DNA of 21,870 bases, taken from assembly GCA_041498155.1 (NCBI GenBank), contig JBGQHV010000036.1, positions 1 through 21,870 on the forward strand, in the 5' to 3' direction. Of the stretch, positions 1-8,251 are shown piece after piece. A program made the position numbers and the translations under genes. A model generated the notes under the pieces. That model was not told the origin of the DNA. It did not search any database and saw only the letters and a program-made list of their open reading frames with translations. The stretch is from DASTHG01 sp041498155. Its GTDB lineage: Bacteria; Gemmatimonadota; Gemmatimonadetes; Gemmatimonadales; GWC2-71-9. Within the stretch, counting starts at the first letter, position 1, and the number at the start of each line of letters is the position of its first letter.

Positions 1-1235
1 TAGCTGACGGCTTCCGAGCGCGTCGATTCCGTGGTGATGAAGTCGTCCAGATTGCGGCCCGCGACCTCGGCTTCGCGATAGCCGTACATCTTCTCGAACG
101 CGGGGTTGCAGGAGACGACGTTGTGCTGCACGTCCAGCGTGACGATCGCCACCGGGCTATTCGACACCAGCTCGGCGAAGTATTGCTTCTGCTCCTGGGC
201 CGCCGTGAACAGCCGCGCGTTCTCGATGGCGATCGCCGCCTGCGGCGCGAACAGGTTCAGCAGGCGCTGATCGTCGGGCCCGAAGCGGCGGTCCGGATTG
301 CGATCCATGAACGCGATCGCCCCCACCAGCCGGCCGCCCATCAGGAGCGGCGCCACCATCACCCCGTGGAAGTCCACCTGCGCGTATTGCGCGGAATGTC
401 CCGCCCATTCGAGGTAGTTGTCGATGATCAGGGGCTCGCGCGTCCGGGCCACGTGCCCCATCGCACCCTCCCCGACCGCCATGCGGGTTCCCGTCGTATC
501 GCGCTTGCCCACGTTGTGGCTCGCGACGATCTCCAGCTCCTGGCTCGCGGCGTGGAAGATGGCGAGCTCGCCGTGGCTCACGCGCAGCAGCGCGACGGCC
601 CGCTCGAGAACCGCCTGCAGCAACGTGGACAGCTCGAGCTGCGCCGAGAGATCGGCCATCGTCGCGCGCAGCGCCTCCTGCTCATCGGCCCGCTGGCGCT
701 CCGCCGCGAGCAACCGGGCGCGCCCGATGGCGATGCCCGCCTGGTTGGCCGCCGCGGTCAGGATCTCGAGGTCGGCGCCGTCGAACGCGTGGGGGTGGTT
801 GCTCTCCACCACCAGCACACCGACGAGCCGCTGGTTGATCATCAGGGGGACGTCCACCTCCGACCCTTCGTTGCGGGTCGGAAGGTACCGGGTGTCCTGA
901 GTGACTTGTGGAGTGTAGTGCAGCCGACCGTCGAGGAGGGGGCGTTCGCTGAGGCCCTCGCCGGGGCGGACGCGCAGGCCGGGCGGCGCGTCGTCCCACC
1001 CCGCGCTCGCCATGAGGACGCGGTCGCCGGTGGCGTCGTCGACGAGCAGCAAGGCGACGAAATCGTAGCCCAGCGCCTCGTTGCGCAGGCCGCTGGACAC
1101 GGCGCGACAGATGTCGGTTTCGGTTTCCGCCGCGGCGATGGCCGTGCTGAGCCGCATGAGGGCGGCGCCCCGGTCGCGGGCCCTTGTTTCGCCCGACGCC
1201 TTCCGGGACGATGTGGAGAGTGTCCGTTTCGGCAT
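1..1235 (-). CDS. GAF-GAF-PAS signalling protein, C-terminus cut by window edge
   Basis: The reading frame is open from an ATG at 1235 to the left edge, giving 411 residues with no stop. Two GAF-type domains are visible, at about residues 30-175 and 200-345. Each ends in the usual 'Q.AIAI..ARL' helix, seen as NQAGIAIGRARL and PQAAIAIENARL. A charged linker helix lies at about 172-200. From residue 352 a PAS domain begins (ELVSNSPVAIVTLD, then NPAFEKMYGYREAEVAGRN). GAF and PAS domains bind small ligands or cofactors and control an output domain. Here the output would lie beyond the edge: probably a histidine kinase, possibly a GGDEF or SpoIIE phosphatase, but it cannot be seen. No membrane segment is present in the visible part, so it is probably cytoplasmic. 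It lies 93 bases downstream of the permease gene on the same strand, with a hairpin between them, so it may be a separate unit. Confidence 0.88.
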   Translation of the reverse strand, partial: MPKRTLSTSSRKASGETRARDRGAALMRLSTAIAAAETETDICRAVSSGLRNEALGYDFVALLLVDDATGDRVLMASAGWDDAPPGLRVRPGEGLSERPLLDGRLHYTPQVTQDTRYLPTRNEGSEVDVPLMINQRLVGVLVVESNHPHAFDGADLEILTAAANQAGIAIGRARLLAAERQRADEQEALRATMADLSAQLELSTLLQAVLERAVALLRVSHGELAIFHAASQELEIVASHNVGKRDTTGTRMAVGEGAMGHVARTREPLIIDNYLEWAGHSAQYAQVDFHGVMVAPLLMGGRLVGAIAFMDRNPDRRFGPDDQRLLNLFAPQAAIAIENARLFTAAQEQKQYFAELVSNSPVAIVTLDVQHNVVSCNPAFEKMYGYREAEVAGRNLDDFITTESTRSEAVS

Positions 1236-1269
1236 CGGGACTCTGCGAGAGAAGCGGACGGGAAATATG

Positions 1270-1311
1270 GCGGTGGGATCGACCCGCGCCAGATGCGGGG
1301 GCGCCCACCGC
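1270..1311 (-). terminator. Two-part hairpin between permease and GAF genes
   Basis: An outer stem of eight bases (GCGGTGGG with CCCACCGC) encloses an inner five-base stem (CCCGC with GCGGG) around a seven-base loop. It sits in the 93-base gap after the permease stop. There is no clear U-tract, so it may stop transcription weakly, protect the 3' end or act as an attenuator. The structure was read by eye and no folding energy was calculated. Confidence 0.4.
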
Positions 1312-1328
1312 GAGTTTATGAAGACGCG

Positions 1329-3821
1329 TTACTCGTAGCGCAGTGCTTTCACCGGATCCACCTCGGACGCGCGCCGGGCGGGCACGTAACCCGCGCCGAG
1401 GGCCACGATCACGAGCGCGAGCGCCGCGAGCACGAAGACCACGGGGTCGTGGCCTTTGAGACCGTAGAGCAGCGAGCTGGCCGCGCGACCCAGGCCGAGC
1501 GCCCCCGCCACACCGATGACGCCACCCACCAGCATCATCCCCGATACCTGACGCAGGACCAACGCGCGCACTTGCCGGGCGTCCGCGCCCAACGCCATGC
1601 GCACACCGATCTCCCGCGTGCGCTGCGACACCGTATAGGCCAGGACGCCGTAGAGGCCCACCGCGGCGAGCAGGGTGGCGAGCACCGCGAAGAACGCCGA
1701 CAGGATGCTGATCATGCGGTCCAGGAACACGTTTTCCCGCACCTGCTGCGGCATCGACTTCAGGTCTTCCACGGGCAGCCCTGGATCGATGCGCTTCAGC
1801 ACTCCGGGAATCTCCCGGAGCAGGGCCAGGGCGCGTGGCGAGCGCACGTAGAAGGTCATCCCCGACACGTGCGTGTCCTGCCGCCACGGGAGATAGAACA
1901 CCGCGGGCACGACCTGCTTGACATCGCTGTACTTGATGTCCGGGATGACGCCCACGATCTGGATGTTCATCGAATCGGGCCCGCTCGTGGACATGAACTT
2001 CCCCACCGCGCCGCCGCCCAGGTTGAACTTCTTCACGAACGCCTGGTTCACGACCGCGACCTGCGACGCGCTTGCATGGTCGGCCGCGGTGAACTCGCGA
2101 CCGGCCAGGAGCGGGACGCCGAAGGTGGCGAAGTACCCGGTGCCGATTTCGTTGAAGCGCGAGCTGTTGTCGACGTCGGGCCCGGCCGGAAAGCCCTGCA
2201 CGTTCACGTCGGAACCCCAATTGTCCCCCGCCAGGAGCGGCACGAGCGAGCTCGAGACACCGTTCACGCCCGGCACGGCGGCCAGCGCGTCTTCGACGCG
2301 GGCGTAGAGCTGCAGGGCGTGGGTGCTGTCGTAGCCGCTGCGCTCGGGAGAGAGGGCGAAGGTGACGATGCTGTCGACATGCACGCCCAGGTCCACGCGC
2401 GAGACGTTCACGAGACTCTTCATGAACAGCCCGGCGGCGATGAGCAGGGACATCGCGAGCGAGATCTGCACCGTCACCAGGGAGGCGCGGAAGCGGGCCG
2501 CGCTGCGGGCGCCGGAGATCTGGCCGGCATTGGAGCGGATCGTGGTGACCAGCTCGCTCCGGGTGCTGTGCCAGGCGGGAAACATGCCGAACACGAGCCC
2601 GGTGGCGACCGCCAGCGCGGCCGCGAACAACAGGACCGCCGGCTGCAGCGTGAATTGCAGCGTCTGCTCCGCGTCCGGCGGGAGCAGAGCGGCAATGGCA
2701 TCGAGCGTCCACTTGGCCACCACCAGACTGGCCAGCCCGCCGAGCGAGGCCAGGATCACCGACTCGGTGAGCAGCTGCGCCAGCAGCTGACGGCGGCTCG
2801 CGCCCAGCGCCAGGCGCACGCCCATCTCCATCGCGCGACCCGCGCCGCGGACGAGCAACAGGTTCGCGATGTTCGCGCAGGCGATGAGCAGCACGATGCC
2901 GGTCACGCTGAACAGCATGAACAGCGGCGTCTTGGCCTCGCGATGCATGGAGCTCTGGCCGCGCCACCCCGGCGTGACGACGACCTGCTTGGCCTTGAAC
3001 CGGGCCATGGTCTGGTCGCTCATGCCCTTCTGCAGCGGCGCCTCGACATCGGTCATGATGGGGTGATAGAGCGCATTCAGACCGGCGCCCGCCTGGGCCA
3101 GCGACACTCCCGGCTTGAGCCGGCCGAACAGGTAGGCCCAGTAGCTGCGGCGCTCGTCGAAGCCGCGGAAACCGATCGAGAGCAGTCCGCGCATGGTGAT
3201 GGGGACGAACACGAGCGGTCGGATCCCCAGGGTCGTCCCCTCGAATCCGCGTGGGGCGACGCCCACGATCGTCAGGGACTGGCCGTTGACCAGGATGGTC
3301 TGCCCCAGCACCGAGCGGTCCGAGCCGAAGTGTGACTGCCAGTAGCTATGGGACAGGACGGTGACGAAGTTCGTCCCGATGCTCTGGTCGTCGTTCGGGG
3401 TGAGGAGGCGTCCCAGCGCCGGGCGGAGCCCGAGGGTCGGGAAGTAGGACCCCGACACGTACACCCCTCGCCCGCTCATGGGCGCGTCGCGATAGGACAG
3501 GTTGGCGCCAAAGGCGACGTGGGCGGCGAGTCCGCTGAGCACCGTCTGGGTCCGCTCGAGGTCGCGGAACATCGCGTAGCTGAACACGTCCTCGCAGTCG
3601 CCTGCCTGGCCGCACGACTGGGATCCGGGCTTGGGGCCGGGGGCCGAGAGGTTGACGAGGCGGCCGGGATCGGGCACGGGCAGCGAGCGCAACAGGATCT
3701 GGTCGAACAGCGAGAAGATCGCGGCGTTGGCGCCGATCCCCAGTGCGAGGGAGACCACCGCGACCGCGGTGACGAACGGGGTCTTGAAGAGGGTGCGAAA
3801 CGCGAGCTTAATGTGCCGCAT
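1329..3821 (-). CDS. ADOP-type MacB/FtsX-family permease, 830 aa
   Basis: This is an inner-membrane permease of the MacB/FtsX class with the duplicated layout of the ADOP (acidobacterial duplicated orphan permease) group. An N-terminal membrane helix (about residues 16-40, TPFVTAVAVVSLALGIGANAAIFS) is followed by a MacB-like periplasmic core. A first FtsX block at about 300-410 contains IACANIANLLLVRGAGRAMEMGVRLALGASR. A second periplasmic core lies at about 440-640. A second FtsX block at about 700-825 contains RTREIGVRMALGADARQVR and ends in PARRASEVDPVKALRYE. The length is typical of the group. No ATP-binding subunit is nearby, which is normal for these orphan permeases, and their substrates are unknown. 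MacB relatives move lipoproteins, peptides or drugs by mechanotransmission. The ATG at 3821 is supported by a GGGGA box about nine bases upstream and by a normal N-terminus. A 16-base perfect palindrome lies just upstream. Confidence 0.92.
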   Translation of the reverse strand: MRHIKLAFRTLFKTPFVTAVAVVSLALGIGANAAIFSLFDQILLRSLPVPDPGRLVNLSAPGPKPGSQSCGQAGDCEDVFSYAMFRDLERTQTVLSGLAAHVAFGANLSYRDAPMSGRGVYVSGSYFPTLGLRPALGRLLTPNDDQSIGTNFVTVLSHSYWQSHFGSDRSVLGQTILVNGQSLTIVGVAPRGFEGTTLGIRPLVFVPITMRGLLSIGFRGFDERRSYWAYLFGRLKPGVSLAQAGAGLNALYHPIMTDVEAPLQKGMSDQTMARFKAKQVVVTPGWRGQSSMHREAKTPLFMLFSVTGIVLLIACANIANLLLVRGAGRAMEMGVRLALGASRRQLLAQLLTESVILASLGGLASLVVAKWTLDAIAALLPPDAEQTLQFTLQPAVLLFAAALAVATGLVFGMFPAWHSTRSELVTTIRSNAGQISGARSAARFRASLVTVQISLAMSLLIAAGLFMKSLVNVSRVDLGVHVDSIVTFALSPERSGYDSTHALQLYARVEDALAAVPGVNGVSSSLVPLLAGDNWGSDVNVQGFPAGPDVDNSSRFNEIGTGYFATFGVPLLAGREFTAADHASASQVAVVNQAFVKKFNLGGGAVGKFMSTSGPDSMNIQIVGVIPDIKYSDVKQVVPAVFYLPWRQDTHVSGMTFYVRSPRALALLREIPGVLKRIDPGLPVEDLKSMPQQVRENVFLDRMISILSAFFAVLATLLAAVGLYGVLAYTVSQRTREIGVRMALGADARQVRALVLRQVSGMMLVGGVIGVAGALGLGRAASSLLYGLKGHDPVVFVLAALALVIVALGAGYVPARRASEVDPVKALRYE

Positions 3822-3836
3822 GCTGGGTCCCCTGCC

Positions 3837-3852
3837 GGGAGGTCGACCTCCC
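3837..3852. promoter_or_regulatory. 16-bp perfect palindrome upstream of the permease start
   Basis: The 16 bases GGGAGGTCGACCTCCC are exactly self-complementary and begin 16 bases before the permease ATG (minus strand). This position suits an operator for a dimeric regulator or a translation-blocking hairpin, because one arm contains a Shine-Dalgarno-like GGGAGG. Permeases of this class often have PadR-type regulators, but none is visible here, so the role is inference. Confidence 0.4.
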
Positions 3853-3855
3853 TAC

Positions 3856-3908
3856 GACGGTGGCGGGGTCCACCAGGTTTCCGCCGGTGGACGCCCGCCG
3901 CTACCGTC
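3856..3908 (-). terminator. Long bulged hairpin after the metalloprotease gene
   Basis: Three paired blocks nest around an 11-base loop: GACGGT/ACCGTC, GGCGGG/CCCGCC and GTCCACC/GGTGGAC. The 3' arm (plus-strand reading) carries a single-base bulge at 3893 and a three-base bulge at 3900-3902. The element begins 18 bases beyond the metalloprotease stop and precedes the permease gene. No run of T follows on the minus strand, so it is an atypical terminator or an mRNA-stabilising stem. Confidence 0.5.
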
Positions 3909-3926
3909 TCGGACGGTTCGGGACGA

Positions 3927-5675
3927 TCAGGGGGGTGGACCGCAGCCCGAGGTATTGGCCACCGTAGTCGTCGTGGTCCCGGATCGAACGACACCGTCAC
4001 TGATGCGCGTCGCGGTCAACCGCCAATAGATCGTGTAGCAGCCGAAGTACGACACGAACGAAGAATTCTGGCTGTTGGCCCAGAGCGCGTAGGTGGCGCC
4101 GCCGTCATCGCTGCGGTCCCAGCGCCACGACGTCGCGGCCTGGCTGGCTGAACCGGTCAACGGGTACGTGGACTTGTTCGTCACGTTGAACGGCGCCGTC
4201 GGCGTTACGACGAACGGCGCGATGCCCGTAGCGACGAACGTCACGGGCGTGAGGCCGGGGACGCTGGCTTGGAGCGTGTTGGTGCCCGGCGCGCTGCCGA
4301 GCCGCCACGCCGGTGAGAACGCGAGGCCGAGCGTGGTGGTGACCGCCGTGCTCGATGCGAGCGACCCGCCGCCACCCGTGACGGCGAACGTCACGGTGAT
4401 GCCCACCACGGGGTTGTGATTCACGTCGGTGACCAACACCGTCGGCGCGATCGGCGGGTAGGTCCCCGCGTCGGCGGTCTGATGATCGCCACCGTTGATG
4501 GCGAGCGTGCCCGAAACGGTGACGGTCCTGGTGTTCGGGTGAGTACGACCGAACAGCGTCGCCATCTGATGGATCCCCGGGTTCACCGTGGCCGTGATGG
4601 TCGTCGACCCGAACTTCGTCCCGGCCGTCAATGTCGCCGTCGGCCCTGTTCCGGTGACGGTGGCGACCTGGGGATCGCTCGAGCTGTACCCGAACGAGAA
4701 GCCCGCGGGACTAACCAGGGCTATGCACCCGATGTAGCGCAGGTCCGTGCCGGCGGCGTGCTCGAGGTTGGGACACAGCGAGGCGGCATTGGCCTTCTCG
4801 AATACCAGATTGACGACGGAGAGCGTTCCCGTCCCGCGTGGCACGAGAACCGGAGCGCTCGACAGGTCGAGACCAGTCATGATGTGTTTGTACTGGTCGG
4901 GATCGGTCGAGCGAATCCCGTAACGATAGAAGATCTTCTCGACCTCGTACTGACACAGCGTCCCGAACTGCGACGGAGCAGCGCTGCCCGACAGGTTCAT
5001 CATGCAATGTCCGTTGTGCGCCACATCGAGCGAGTGGAACGGTGCGCTAGCGAACCCCAGCGCGTGCCCGGCTTCGTGCGACAACCACGTGTTGAGGGTG
5101 GGATAGAACGTGTAGTTCCCGACGCACGCGTTGACGTTTTGGTCCCCGTTGATCGTCGACCCGCTGTTGGTGGAGCACCGCGGTCCTAGCGGATCGTTGT
5201 AGCAGGTCGTGGTGGGCCCGCAGAATTTCGTGCCCGAGGCGGTGCTGGGGCCGTTGGTCCCGAAATTGACGGTGATGCTTCCACCGCCATTCACGTTTAA
5301 CGCCATGTGGGGAAGGTTGAGGGATGCGCTCAACCCGACGTCCTGATCGGACAACGCCTCATTCCACTTGGCAACGACCGCTTGCAGCTGGCTGTTCAGA
5401 GCGTTGACGTTGGCCCCCGAGCTGTGCGTGCCCAGCCCGACCGTAATCGTGGCGCCGCACCCGAAGACCTTGTAGAACCCGCTGTTGCCGCCCGGCTGTC
5501 CCGATTCGTTGGTGAACAGCCCGTTGTTCGAGCACGTCGCCGGCGGCGTGAGGACTGCCCGGAGCGGCGGGAGCTGTTCGATCGCTGTGCCGTCGCCGCA
5601 AGCAATCCCGCCCACGGCGCAGGCGGCCAACGCGACCCATGCGATCCCTGCGCGATACGGACCCGAGATGCCCAT
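3927..5675 (-). CDS. Secreted metzincin-like zinc metalloprotease lipoprotein with Ig-like domains, 582 aa
   Basis: The N-terminus has a lipoprotein signal with lipobox LAAC (Cys19), so it is probably exported and lipid-anchored. The catalytic region holds HEAGHALG, with H200, E201 and H204 as expected zinc ligands and base. A Met-turn-like HCMMN follows at 223-227. The position where metzincins carry a third His (HExxHxxGxxH) is Ser210 here. The nearest alternatives are H214, H220 and H223. Several Cys residues (such as C152, C158, C167, C184 and C224) suggest disulfides. After the catalytic part come a Big2-like Ig domain (about 315-370), a Big1/invasin-like domain (about 395-485, with VLVTDVNHNPVVGITVTFAV), and a C-terminal beta-rich domain ending in a Thr-rich strand. 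Ig-like domains usually present the enzyme outside the cell or bind polymer. The start has AGGGAGA about ten bases upstream and a plausible promoter at 5730-5757. The substrate is unknown. Confidence 0.8.
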   Translation of the reverse strand: MGISGPYRAGIAWVALAACAVGGIACGDGTAIEQLPPLRAVLTPPATCSNNGLFTNESGQPGGNSGFYKVFGCGATITVGLGTHSSGANVNALNSQLQAVVAKWNEALSDQDVGLSASLNLPHMALNVNGGGSITVNFGTNGPSTASGTKFCGPTTTCYNDPLGPRCSTNSGSTINGDQNVNACVGNYTFYPTLNTWLSHEAGHALGFASAPFHSLDVAHNGHCMMNLSGSAAPSQFGTLCQYEVEKIFYRYGIRSTDPDQYKHIMTGLDLSSAPVLVPRGTGTLSVVNLVFEKANAASLCPNLEHAAGTDLRYIGCIALVSPAGFSFGYSSSDPQVATVTGTGPTATLTAGTKFGSTTITATVNPGIHQMATLFGRTHPNTRTVTVSGTLAINGGDHQTADAGTYPPIAPTVLVTDVNHNPVVGITVTFAVTGGGGSLASSTAVTTTLGLAFSPAWRLGSAPGTNTLQASVPGLTPVTFVATGIAPFVVTPTAPFNVTNKSTYPLTGSASQAATSWRWDRSDDGGATYALWANSQNSSFVSYFGCYTIYWRLTATRISDGVVRSGTTTTTVANTSGCGPPP

Positions 5676-5729
5676 GGCCGTCGTCTCCCTGTCGATGGAT
5701 GCGCGCGTGCTGCGGGGATGTCCCGTGCA

Positions 5730-5757
5730 ATGATCACACGAGACGGGGATCCGTCAA
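5730..5757 (-). promoter_or_regulatory. Candidate sigma-70-type promoter for the metalloprotease
   Basis: On the minus strand TTGACG (5757-5752) and GATCAT (5735-5730) are separated by 16 bases, matching five of six and four of six positions of the -35 and -10 consensus. They lie about 55 bases before the ATG at 5675, in the gap after the serine hydrolase gene. Confidence 0.45.
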
Positions 5758-5809
5758 GTGAATTCGTGGTGGCAGGTTGTAGGACAATGACCGACAGCGA
5801 CGACCGATC

Positions 5810-6715
5810 TCAGTTCGCGCGGGCGCTCCTCGCCAGGATACGCGAGATGTCGCGCACCAGATTGTGCGCGACACTGTCGTCGTGGATCCCGCCGGTGAGC
5901 ACGACGAGCACGTACGGCGCGCCCGACCCCGGGTACACCACCCCCGCATCGTGATACACGACGCCGTCGATCCACCCGGTCTTGTGCGCTACGCGGGTCC
6001 CCGGCGGCACGCCGGCCGGGATCCCTTCCGCGAAATGCTGGCGCGCGAGGATGTCCAGCATCTCGCGACACGCGGCCGGTGAGGCGGCCCGATATTGGGC
6101 CAGCGCCGTGAACAACATCCCCAGGTCGCGCGCCGTCGTGGTGTTGTTCATCCCCGCGCGATACGCTTTGCCGTCTTCCACGCCGCGCAGCACCAGGATC
6201 GAATCGGCGCCGAGCGCATGGGCGGTGGCATTGGCCCGTTTCGCGCCCACGCGGTCGATCAGCAGGTTGGTGGCGAGGTTGGAGGAGACGGTCTCCATCA
6301 GGTCGATCAGCTGCCGGATCGATCGCCGTTGCCCCTCGAGCGCGTACAGCGACGAATCGGAGTCATCGGCCTTGTCGAGCTGATAGGGCGAGCTGTCCAC
6401 GATCGAGCGGAAGGCATTGTGGACGGCGACCGAGTCGTCGAGCGAGAGCGCGCCCGCATCCCGGTCGCGGAACAGCTGGATCATCACGGGCACTTTCATC
6501 GTGCTCGCCGCATGGAACCGCGTGTTGGCCCCCACGAGCAGCGTGTCGCCGCTGCCGAGATCGCGGAAATAGACGCCCACCGCTCGCGCCGGGGCGAGCG
6601 CAATCCGGGCCTCGATCCGGGTGCGGAGGGAATCGAGGGATTGCCCGGCCGCCTGCGTGTTCTCAAGCGAGCCCAGGGAGATCAGGAGAGCGCACAGACC
6701 TGAGGTGCGATTCAT
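5810..6715 (-). CDS. Class A beta-lactamase-like serine hydrolase, 301 aa
   Basis: This is an exported serine hydrolase of the class A beta-lactamase/penicillin-recognising fold. Using the ATG at 6715, residues 1-24 form a signal peptide ending near TQAAGQ. The catalytic motif STMK is at 71-74, the SxN motif appears as SSN at 144-146, and the KTG triad is at 245-247 (HKTGWIDG). The omega-loop region reads RGVEDGKAYRAGMNNTTTARD. It lacks the classical ExxLN sequence, although E180 could act as base. That loop and the SSN triad make beta-lactamase activity uncertain; a peptidase or carboxypeptidase role is possible. An in-frame ATG at 6778 would add 21 charged residues before the signal peptide, so I prefer 6715. 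A TATATT box eight bases before this ATG also supports it. The gene reads towards the metalloprotease but has its own promoter signals. Confidence 0.85.
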   Translation of the reverse strand: MNRTSGLCALLISLGSLENTQAAGQSLDSLRTRIEARIALAPARAVGVYFRDLGSGDTLLVGANTRFHAASTMKVPVMIQLFRDRDAGALSLDDSVAVHNAFRSIVDSSPYQLDKADDSDSSLYALEGQRRSIRQLIDLMETVSSNLATNLLIDRVGAKRANATAHALGADSILVLRGVEDGKAYRAGMNNTTTARDLGMLFTALAQYRAASPAACREMLDILARQHFAEGIPAGVPPGTRVAHKTGWIDGVVYHDAGVVYPGSGAPYVLVVLTGGIHDDSVAHNLVRDISRILARSARAN

Positions 6716-6723
6716 GGCGCGGG

Positions 6724-6729
6724 AATATA
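6724..6729 (-). promoter_or_regulatory. -10-like box (TATATT) before the serine hydrolase
   Basis: TATATT on the minus strand ends eight bases before the ATG at 6715. No Shine-Dalgarno sequence lies between, and no convincing -35 is seen. The spacing suggests a leaderless or near-leaderless transcript. Confidence 0.4.
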
Positions 6730-6789
6730 CCCTGTCCGGTGACGGGACCCGTTTGACGGCGCAGTCCGCGCAGGCCATTCTCTATCGAC

Positions 6790-7089
6790 ATGACGGGCAC
6801 CTCGCCGGCGCCATTCCTGCGTGCGGATGAACAGCTTCTGCACATCCATTACTTCCGGTTCTTCACCTCTCAGGGATGTGCGCTGGGGAGTGTGGACATC
6901 GTCGTCGAGGAAGCCCTCGCCCCGAGCACACCGGCTGCCGAACGGTGCATCGCTCGGCCGCAGCACCCCCGGCTCGTACCCAAGTTGGAGTACACCATCC
7001 GTGCGGAGACCGTGGACGCCGCGCTTGCACGTCTCGTCGACCGCCTGCGCGGGCGACCGCTGACCGACGCGTTCTTCCCGACCCACTGA
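6790..7089 (+). CDS. Hypothetical protein, 99 aa
   Basis: I do not recognise a family. The frame runs from ATG 6790 to TGA 7087-7089. It has no signal peptide or membrane helix. The C-terminal half (LEYTIRAETVDAALARLVDRLRGR) looks like a soluble alpha/beta fold with an amphipathic helix. No clear ribosome binding site precedes the ATG. It ends 30 bases before the rhodanese gene on the same strand, so the two may be cotranscribed. The divergent gap to the serine hydrolase is 74 bases. Overlapping frames on both strands are open here because of base composition, so the call is only moderate. Confidence 0.5.
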   Translation: MTGTSPAPFLRADEQLLHIHYFRFFTSQGCALGSVDIVVEEALAPSTPAAERCIARPQHPRLVPKLEYTIRAETVDAALARLVDRLRGRPLTDAFFPTH

Positions 7090-7119
7090 GCACGGCCGGC
7101 GAGCCGGAAGGAGATTCTC

Positions 7120-7965
7120 ATGGCGGACTCGTACGCACATCCCGAGGTGCTCGTCGATACGGCTTGGGTGGCCGGTCACCTGAATGACCCTCAGGTGCGC
7201 CTCCTCGAAGTGGACGTGGACACCGCGGCCTACGATCAAGGGCATCTTCCGGGAGCCGTAGGGTTGCACTGGAAGCGCGATCTCGAAACACCCGTCGTGC
7301 GCGACATCGCATCCCGGGAGCAGATCGATGGATTGCTCAGCGTCGCCGGGATCTCACCCGAGAGCACCGTCATCCTGTACGGCGACAACAACAACTGGTT
7401 CGCCACCTATGCCTGGTGGCTGCTGAAGTACTACGGTCACAAGGATGCGCGCATCATGAACGGCGGGCGCAAGAAGTGGATGGACGAGGGACGCCCAATG
7501 ACCAAGGACGTTCCGACCCCGAGGCAGACGGCTTACCGGACGAAGTCGCCCGATCCGAGCATCCGGGCGGTCCGGGATGACGTCCTCGCCGCTGCACGGA
7601 CGAAGTCCTCTACACTGGTGGATGTGCGCTCCCCCAAGGAGTACTCGGGCGAGCTGCTGGCTCCGGAGGCGTTGCCACAGGAGGGGGCGCAGCGCGGCGG
7701 GCACGTGCCCGGCGCCGCCAACATACCGTGGGCAGAAAACGTCCAGGCCGACGGAACGTTCAAGCCGGCTGACCAGCTCAAGGCGCTGTACGCGGCCCGG
7801 GGTATCTTGCCCGACCAGGAGGTCATCGCCTACTGCCGCATCGGCGAGCGCTCCTCGATCGCGTGGTTCGCGCTGAAATATCTGCTGGGGTATCCCAACG
7901 TGAAGAACTACGACGGCTCGTGGACGGAGTACGGCAGTCTCATCGGCGCGCCGATCGAACGGTAG
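7120..7965 (+). CDS. Thiosulfate sulfurtransferase (two-domain rhodanese), 281 aa
   Basis: The protein has two tandem rhodanese domains of normal length. The N-terminal domain (about residues 10-125) is the inactive type, with an Asp-Asn loop (YGDNNNWFA) where catalytic Cys would be. The C-terminal domain (about 145-278) carries the persulfide-forming Cys239 in CRIGERSS, preceded by VDVRSPKEY and GHVPGAANIPW. The CRIGERSS loop is typical of the CysA/SseA group of thiosulfate sulfurtransferases rather than of mercaptopyruvate enzymes (CGSGVTA type). It should move sulfane sulfur from thiosulfate to cyanide or to a thiol acceptor in the cytoplasm. A strong GGAAGGAG box lies seven bases before the ATG. 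No sulfur-oxidation or cysteine-synthesis genes adjoin it. Confidence 0.93.
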   Translation: MADSYAHPEVLVDTAWVAGHLNDPQVRLLEVDVDTAAYDQGHLPGAVGLHWKRDLETPVVRDIASREQIDGLLSVAGISPESTVILYGDNNNWFATYAWWLLKYYGHKDARIMNGGRKKWMDEGRPMTKDVPTPRQTAYRTKSPDPSIRAVRDDVLAAARTKSSTLVDVRSPKEYSGELLAPEALPQEGAQRGGHVPGAANIPWAENVQADGTFKPADQLKALYAARGILPDQEVIAYCRIGERSSIAWFALKYLLGYPNVKNYDGSWTEYGSLIGAPIER

Positions 7966-8009
7966 CCGGCTCCCACCCGGTTCGACGGCCCGGCTGAAAG
8001 GAAACGAAT

Positions 8010-8240
8010 ATGGTACGGCCCGAAGAGCTCGAGAGTCTGGTGGGCGAGCGCGTGATCCTGCAGCTCTCCACGGCGGCGCAAGGCGCCCCCGTCGTGGCCG
8101 GCCGGATCGTGGGGGTGCTGCGCGCCTTGGACGGCCTGGTCGTGACCATCGCCCCCGACGGTTCAGAGCCGACGGGGCACCTCACCTACCACTACCACTA
8201 CGTGGAATCGGCCAAGCCGGCGGCACCTCCCAAGACATAG
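8010..8240 (+). CDS. Hypothetical small protein, 76 aa
   Basis: The ATG is preceded by a good ribosome binding site (AAAGGAAA, about six bases upstream). The protein is soluble and beta-rich (ERVILQLSTAAQGAPVVAGRIVGVLRALDGLVVTIAPDG), resembling a small SH3- or Sm-like barrel. It ends in a His/Tyr-rich strand (HLTYHYHYVES) and a Pro/Ala tail. I do not recognise a family. It sits 44 bases after the rhodanese gene and 23 bases before the kgd GTG, on the same strand, so it may share the rhodanese transcript. Confidence 0.65.
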   Translation: MVRPEELESLVGERVILQLSTAAQGAPVVAGRIVGVLRALDGLVVTIAPDGSEPTGHLTYHYHYVESAKPAAPPKT

Positions 8241-8251
8241 GTGGCGTCGTG

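Noticed and set aside
682..2967. A 761-codon open frame on the minus strand
   Set aside because: It is a shifted frame of the permease and GAF genes. Its product is Arg/Ala/Gly-rich and shows no family motifs.
123..3335. A 1070-codon open frame on the plus strand across the GAF and permease genes
   Set aside because: It is antisense to two clear genes. The translation is rich in Arg, His and Gln with no domain pattern, as expected from the complement of GC-rich codons.
6712..7269. A 185-codon minus-strand frame over the 99-residue and rhodanese genes
   Set aside because: It overlaps a certain rhodanese and lacks a ribosome binding site or recognisable motif.
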